NCBI GenBank assembly: GCA_024641205.1
Contig: JAHEDM010000096.1
Location: 1-8,073, forward strand
Reading direction: 5' to 3'
Length of the DNA stretch: 8,073 nt
Source: Actinomycetes bacterium
GTDB taxonomy: Bacteria > Actinomycetota > Acidimicrobiia > Spongiisociales > UBA4744
Shown: piece by piece, positions 5,783-8,073 of the stretch
Position numbering within the stretch: the stretch's first letter is position 1
Layout of the letters: every line of letters begins with the position of its first letter
Position numbers and translations under genes: made by a program
Notes under the pieces: model-generated
Seen by the model: the letters and a program-made list of their open reading frames with translations, nothing else
What the model was told of the DNA's origin: nothing
Databases searched by the model: none

Positions 5783-6605
5783 GGTCGCAGACGGCGATAC
5801 CGTCTTCGTGGGCGGTTTCGGCCATGCGGTTCCTTTCGCGTTGGGTCACCAGCTCATCCGGGCCGGGCGGCGGGATCTCACCATCTGCCGCAGTGGTGCC
5901 GATATCCTCGCCGATCAACTCATCGCCGCCGGGTGCGTGGCACGGGTGGTCTTCGGGTGGATCGGCAATCCGGATATCGGACTGTCCCATGCCTTTCGTC
6001 GGGCCGTGGCCGACGAGTCGATCGACTGGGAGGAATGGACTAACTGGTCGATGGTCCTCCGGCTGCAGGCGGCCGCTCTGGGGGTCCCGTTTTTGCCGGG
6101 AAGGGTTCTTCTGGCCGGTGACACCCCTGTTCAGTTGCCCGATTTGAAGACGGTGACCTGCCCCTATACGGGCGAGACGCTCGCCGCCGTCCCTGCTCTC
6201 CAGCCCGACGTGGCGATCGTTCATGCCCAGCGGGCCGACGAGGAGGGCAATGTCCAGATGTGGGGGGTGGTGGGCGACACGGCGGTCGGGGCGCTTGCCG
6301 CCCGACGGATCGTGGTTTCCGTTGAGGAGATCGTCGACGGAGAGGTGATCCGTGCCTCCCCCAACCTCACCATCATTCCCGCTCACCGGGTCGCGGCGGT
6401 GGCGGTGGTTCCCTGGGGCGCTCATCCTTCCTATGTGCAGGGTTACTACACGCGCGACGACGATCACTTCCGCCGCTACGGGGACGTGTCCAGAACCGCA
6501 GAAGGCACCCTGGCACACCTTGACCGGTGGGTGCGGGGGGTCGACCGGGAACGCTACCTGTCGATGATCGACACCGGTACGCTGGTCGACGAGGCAACGC
6601 GATGA
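5727..6605 (+). CDS. Class I CoA-transferase, alpha subunit (glutaconate CoA-transferase GctA-like)
   Basis: Up to 292 residues, typical for the alpha subunit of heteromeric family I CoA-transferases, which exchange CoA between an acyl-CoA and a free acid. Recognisable blocks: the start DGDTVFVGGFGHAVPFAL (22-39), GRRDLTICRSG (47-57), WEEWTNWSM (101-109), PFLPGRVLLAGD (121-132), CPYTGE-LAAVPALQPDVAIVHAQRADEEGN-Q (145-177), and P-GAHPS---GYY (229-241). The active-site Glu of this family lies in the beta subunit. The ATG at 5727 overlaps the crotonase end by 56 bases; a GTG at 5739 (overlap 44 bases, AAGGA 11 bases upstream) is an equally good start and closer to the family N-terminus. The gene ends with ATGA shared with the beta subunit, so the two are translationally coupled. 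Substrate unknown; glutaconate and 3-oxoacids are only family precedents. Confidence 0.9.
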   Translation: MRSIVASTKLKSLEHCAAEVADGDTVFVGGFGHAVPFALGHQLIRAGRRDLTICRSGADILADQLIAAGCVARVVFGWIGNPDIGLSHAFRRAVADESIDWEEWTNWSMVLRLQAAALGVPFLPGRVLLAGDTPVQLPDLKTVTCPYTGETLAAVPALQPDVAIVHAQRADEEGNVQMWGVVGDTAVGALAARRIVVSVEEIVDGEVIRASPNLTIIPAHRVAAVAVVPWGAHPSYVQGYYTRDDDHFRRYGDVSRTAEGTLAHLDRWVRGVDRERYLSMIDTGTLVDEATR

Positions 6606-7339
6606 TCGACGACACGGCCCTCATGGCCATCGCGGCCGCCCGCCGGTTACGCGATGGTGAAGCATGTTTCGTGGGAATCGGAGTTCCCTCGCTGGCGGCG
6701 CTGATCGCCCGTCACACCCACGCTCCCGGTATGAGTTTGATCTACGAATCAGGAGCCTACGGGGCCGACCCGGCCGTTCTGCCGATGTCGACCGGGAGCC
6801 CGTCGGTGGCAACCGGGGCAGCCTGCCTGGGTGACTGCACTCTGGTGTTCGGCGAGTTGCAGGCCGGGCGGATCGACGTTGGGGTGCTATCAGCCGCCCA
6901 GGTCGACCGGCGCGGCAATCTCAACAGCACCGTGATCGGCAATTACCGAACACCAAAGGTCCGGATGGTTGGTAGTGGGGGAGCCCATGACATTGCTTCT
7001 CTGGTCGGACGGTTGGTGATCGTGATGCCCCACGACCCTCGCCGGTTCACCGAACGGGTCGATTTCGTGACCGCCCCTGGTCTCGGTGAAGATGGCCGCC
7101 GCCCGGTCGGAACCCGAGGGGCCGGTCCGGTCGACCTGCTGACCCCGCGGGCCTGGTTCACATTTGAGACCGGGGAGATGACCCTGGCCGGCCTCCAGCC
7201 GGGAATGGGCGCGGTTGCGGCGGTGGAGGGTTTCTCCTGGAAGGTCCCGCACGCCGAAGACGTGGTCGAACTGGCGCCGCCCACCGGCGAGGAGCTGGCC
7301 GTGCTGCGCCGATGGCACGGGAAGGTTGAAACCACATGA
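6602..7339 (+). CDS. Class I CoA-transferase, beta subunit (GctB-like) with catalytic Glu
   Basis: A 245-residue partner of the preceding subunit. FVGIGVPSLAALIAR (23-37) and LIYESGAYG (46-54) are typical of GctB; Glu49 in YESG aligns with the Glu that forms the covalent glutamyl-CoA intermediate. Further blocks are DVGVLSAAQVDRRGNLNST (104-122), GSGGAHDIAS, and a C-terminal PTGEELAVLR. The start ATG 6602 overlaps the alpha-subunit stop (ATGA) and has GAGG eight bases upstream; the longer open frame from 6527 is rejected because the extra 25 residues read from alpha-subunit DNA and match nothing in the family. The retained Glu argues for a genuine transferase rather than an IpdAB-type hydrolase, which as I recall lacks it. 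The end overlaps the CaiB gene by ATGA. Confidence 0.92.
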   Translation: MIDDTALMAIAAARRLRDGEACFVGIGVPSLAALIARHTHAPGMSLIYESGAYGADPAVLPMSTGSPSVATGAACLGDCTLVFGELQAGRIDVGVLSAAQVDRRGNLNSTVIGNYRTPKVRMVGSGGAHDIASLVGRLVIVMPHDPRRFTERVDFVTAPGLGEDGRRPVGTRGAGPVDLLTPRAWFTFETGEMTLAGLQPGMGAVAAVEGFSWKVPHAEDVVELAPPTGEELAVLRRWHGKVETT

Positions 7340-8073
7340 GCAATGGATCCCTCGATGGACTGGTGGTCCTCGATCTGACCCGCGTGCTGGCGGGTCCGCT
7401 CAGCACCATGCTGCTGGGCGACATGGGCGCCGAAGTCATCAAGATCGAACGTCCGGGAACGGGTGATGACACTCGAGGCTGGGGCCCTCCATTTGTCGGT
7501 AGCGAGTCGGCGTACTACCTGGGCGTGAACCGCAACAAACGGAGCCTCACCCTCGACCTCTCCACCGAGGAGGGCAGAGACATCCTCCGCCGGTTGGTGC
7601 CATTGGCCGACGTGGTCATCGACAACTTCAAGATGGGGACGCTGGACCGATGGGGTCTCGACGACGATTGGTATAGCCGGCACGCTCCGCGAGTAGTGCG
7701 CTGCACGATCAGCGGGTACGGGTCCACCGGCCCCAAGGCCGGGATGCCGGGATACGACTTCATTCTCCAGGCCGAGAGCGGTTTGATGTCGATCACCGGC
7801 GAACCGGACGGAGCATCCATGAAACTGGGCGTGGCGATTGTCGACATCTGCACCGGTCTGCTGGCCACCATTTCTGTTTTGGCCGCTTTGACGGCGAGGC
7901 AATCAACAGGCCGGGGTCAACAAGCCGAAGTGAATTTGCACGACACAGGGCTTCTCATGCTGGCGAACGTGGCCGCCAACCACCTGTCTTCGGGTGATAT
8001 GCCGGGCCGGTACGGCAACGGTCACCCCAACATCGTGCCCTACCGGACCTTCGAGGCCTCAGACGGTGAGGTG
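7336..8073 (+). CDS. CaiB/BaiF family (class III) CoA-transferase, partial at right edge
   Basis: The frame is open for 246 codons from ATG 7336 to the window end; full-length relatives have about 380-440 residues, so the C-terminal 40% is missing. Seen: LDGLVVLDLTRVLAGPLSTMLLGDMGAEVIKIE-PG (6-41, split here by one residue), the NRNKRSLTLDL block (65-75), VIDNF-MGTLDRWGL (94-108), SGYGSTGP (126-133), PGYDFILQAESGLMSITGEP (138-157) and VAIVDICTGL (166-175). Asp170 aligns with the Asp of formyl-CoA transferase (Asp169) that carries the acyl anhydride and CoA intermediate. GGAAGG at 7320-7325 lies ten bases upstream, and ATGA overlaps the beta-subunit stop, so this is the fourth gene of the same operon. 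Family members move CoA from succinyl-, acetyl- or product-CoA to acids such as carnitine, benzylsuccinate or oxalate; the acid here is unknown. Confidence 0.93.
   Translation, partial: MSNGSLDGLVVLDLTRVLAGPLSTMLLGDMGAEVIKIERPGTGDDTRGWGPPFVGSESAYYLGVNRNKRSLTLDLSTEEGRDILRRLVPLADVVIDNFKMGTLDRWGLDDDWYSRHAPRVVRCTISGYGSTGPKAGMPGYDFILQAESGLMSITGEPDGASMKLGVAIVDICTGLLATISVLAALTARQSTGRGQQAEVNLHDTGLLMLANVAANHLSSGDMPGRYGNGHPNIVPYRTFEASDGEV

Noticed and set aside
5745..6518. 257-codon minus-strand frame opposite the CoA-transferase alpha subunit
   Set aside because: Shadow of a gene with clear family blocks; no ribosome site or domain seen.
4910..7339. Direct identification as echA20-ipdA-ipdB of steroid degradation
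   Set aside because: Gene order matches, but the beta subunit keeps the transferase Glu and has GctB-type motifs, and no other steroid-ring gene is present in the window.
6943..7902. 319-codon minus-strand frame opposite the CoA-transferase beta subunit and CaiB
   Set aside because: Low-complexity Pro/Ser/Arg/His product without motifs, crossing two well-supported genes.
1..8073. CRISPR arrays, tRNAs, insertion sequences, phage genes or toxin-antitoxin pairs
   Set aside because: No spaced direct repeats, cloverleaf-like stretches, transposase or integrase motifs, or terminal inverted repeats were seen on either strand.

Overview
This is a high-GC bacterial stretch (GC-rich at third codon positions, frequent GTG starts, dense packing) that looks like a catabolic accessory region. 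The codon style and families would fit an actinobacterium or another high-GC soil or marine lineage, but nothing seen here fixes the taxon. I found no tRNA, rRNA, CRISPR array, IS element or phage gene. Eight protein genes fill the window and no gene-free stretch exceeds about 125 bases.

Layout: (1) 1-1624, minus strand: the first 541 residues of a molybdenum hydroxylase large subunit (form II CoxL / xanthine dehydrogenase family), running off the left edge. (2) A 57-base divergent gap, then a plus-strand pair: a small cupin (1682-2071) and a COG1237-type metallo-beta-lactamase-fold protein (2094-3068). (3) Converging on that pair, with 8 bases between stops, a minus-strand two-domain rhodanese (3077-3838) whose first domain lacks its usual N-terminal end. 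(4) A 69-base divergent gap holding a promoter-like -10 box inside a perfect 7-base inverted repeat, then a fumarylacetoacetate hydrolase (FAH) family gene (3908-4786). (5) A 123-base gap with a promoter, then a tight operon: a MenB-like crotonase (4910-5782), a class I CoA-transferase alpha subunit (5727-6605), its beta subunit (6602-7339) and a CaiB/BaiF class III CoA-transferase (7336 to the right edge). The last three genes start inside the end of the gene before.

How they may work together (inference): the Mo hydroxylase could oxidise an aromatic, heteroaromatic or aldehyde substrate, the FAH-family enzyme act on an acylpyruvate or 2-oxo-enoate type intermediate, and the operon add CoA to an acid (two unrelated CoA-transferase classes) and cleave or hydrate the thioester with the crotonase. 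The substrate cannot be read from the sequence. The most notable points are the crotonase, which keeps the MenB bicarbonate-site Q-T-G but has replaced the three MenB catalytic side chains; the shortened rhodanese with a good ribosome site and ATG in the wrong frame; and the inverted repeat around the FAH promoter. None of these amounts to proof of a new system.
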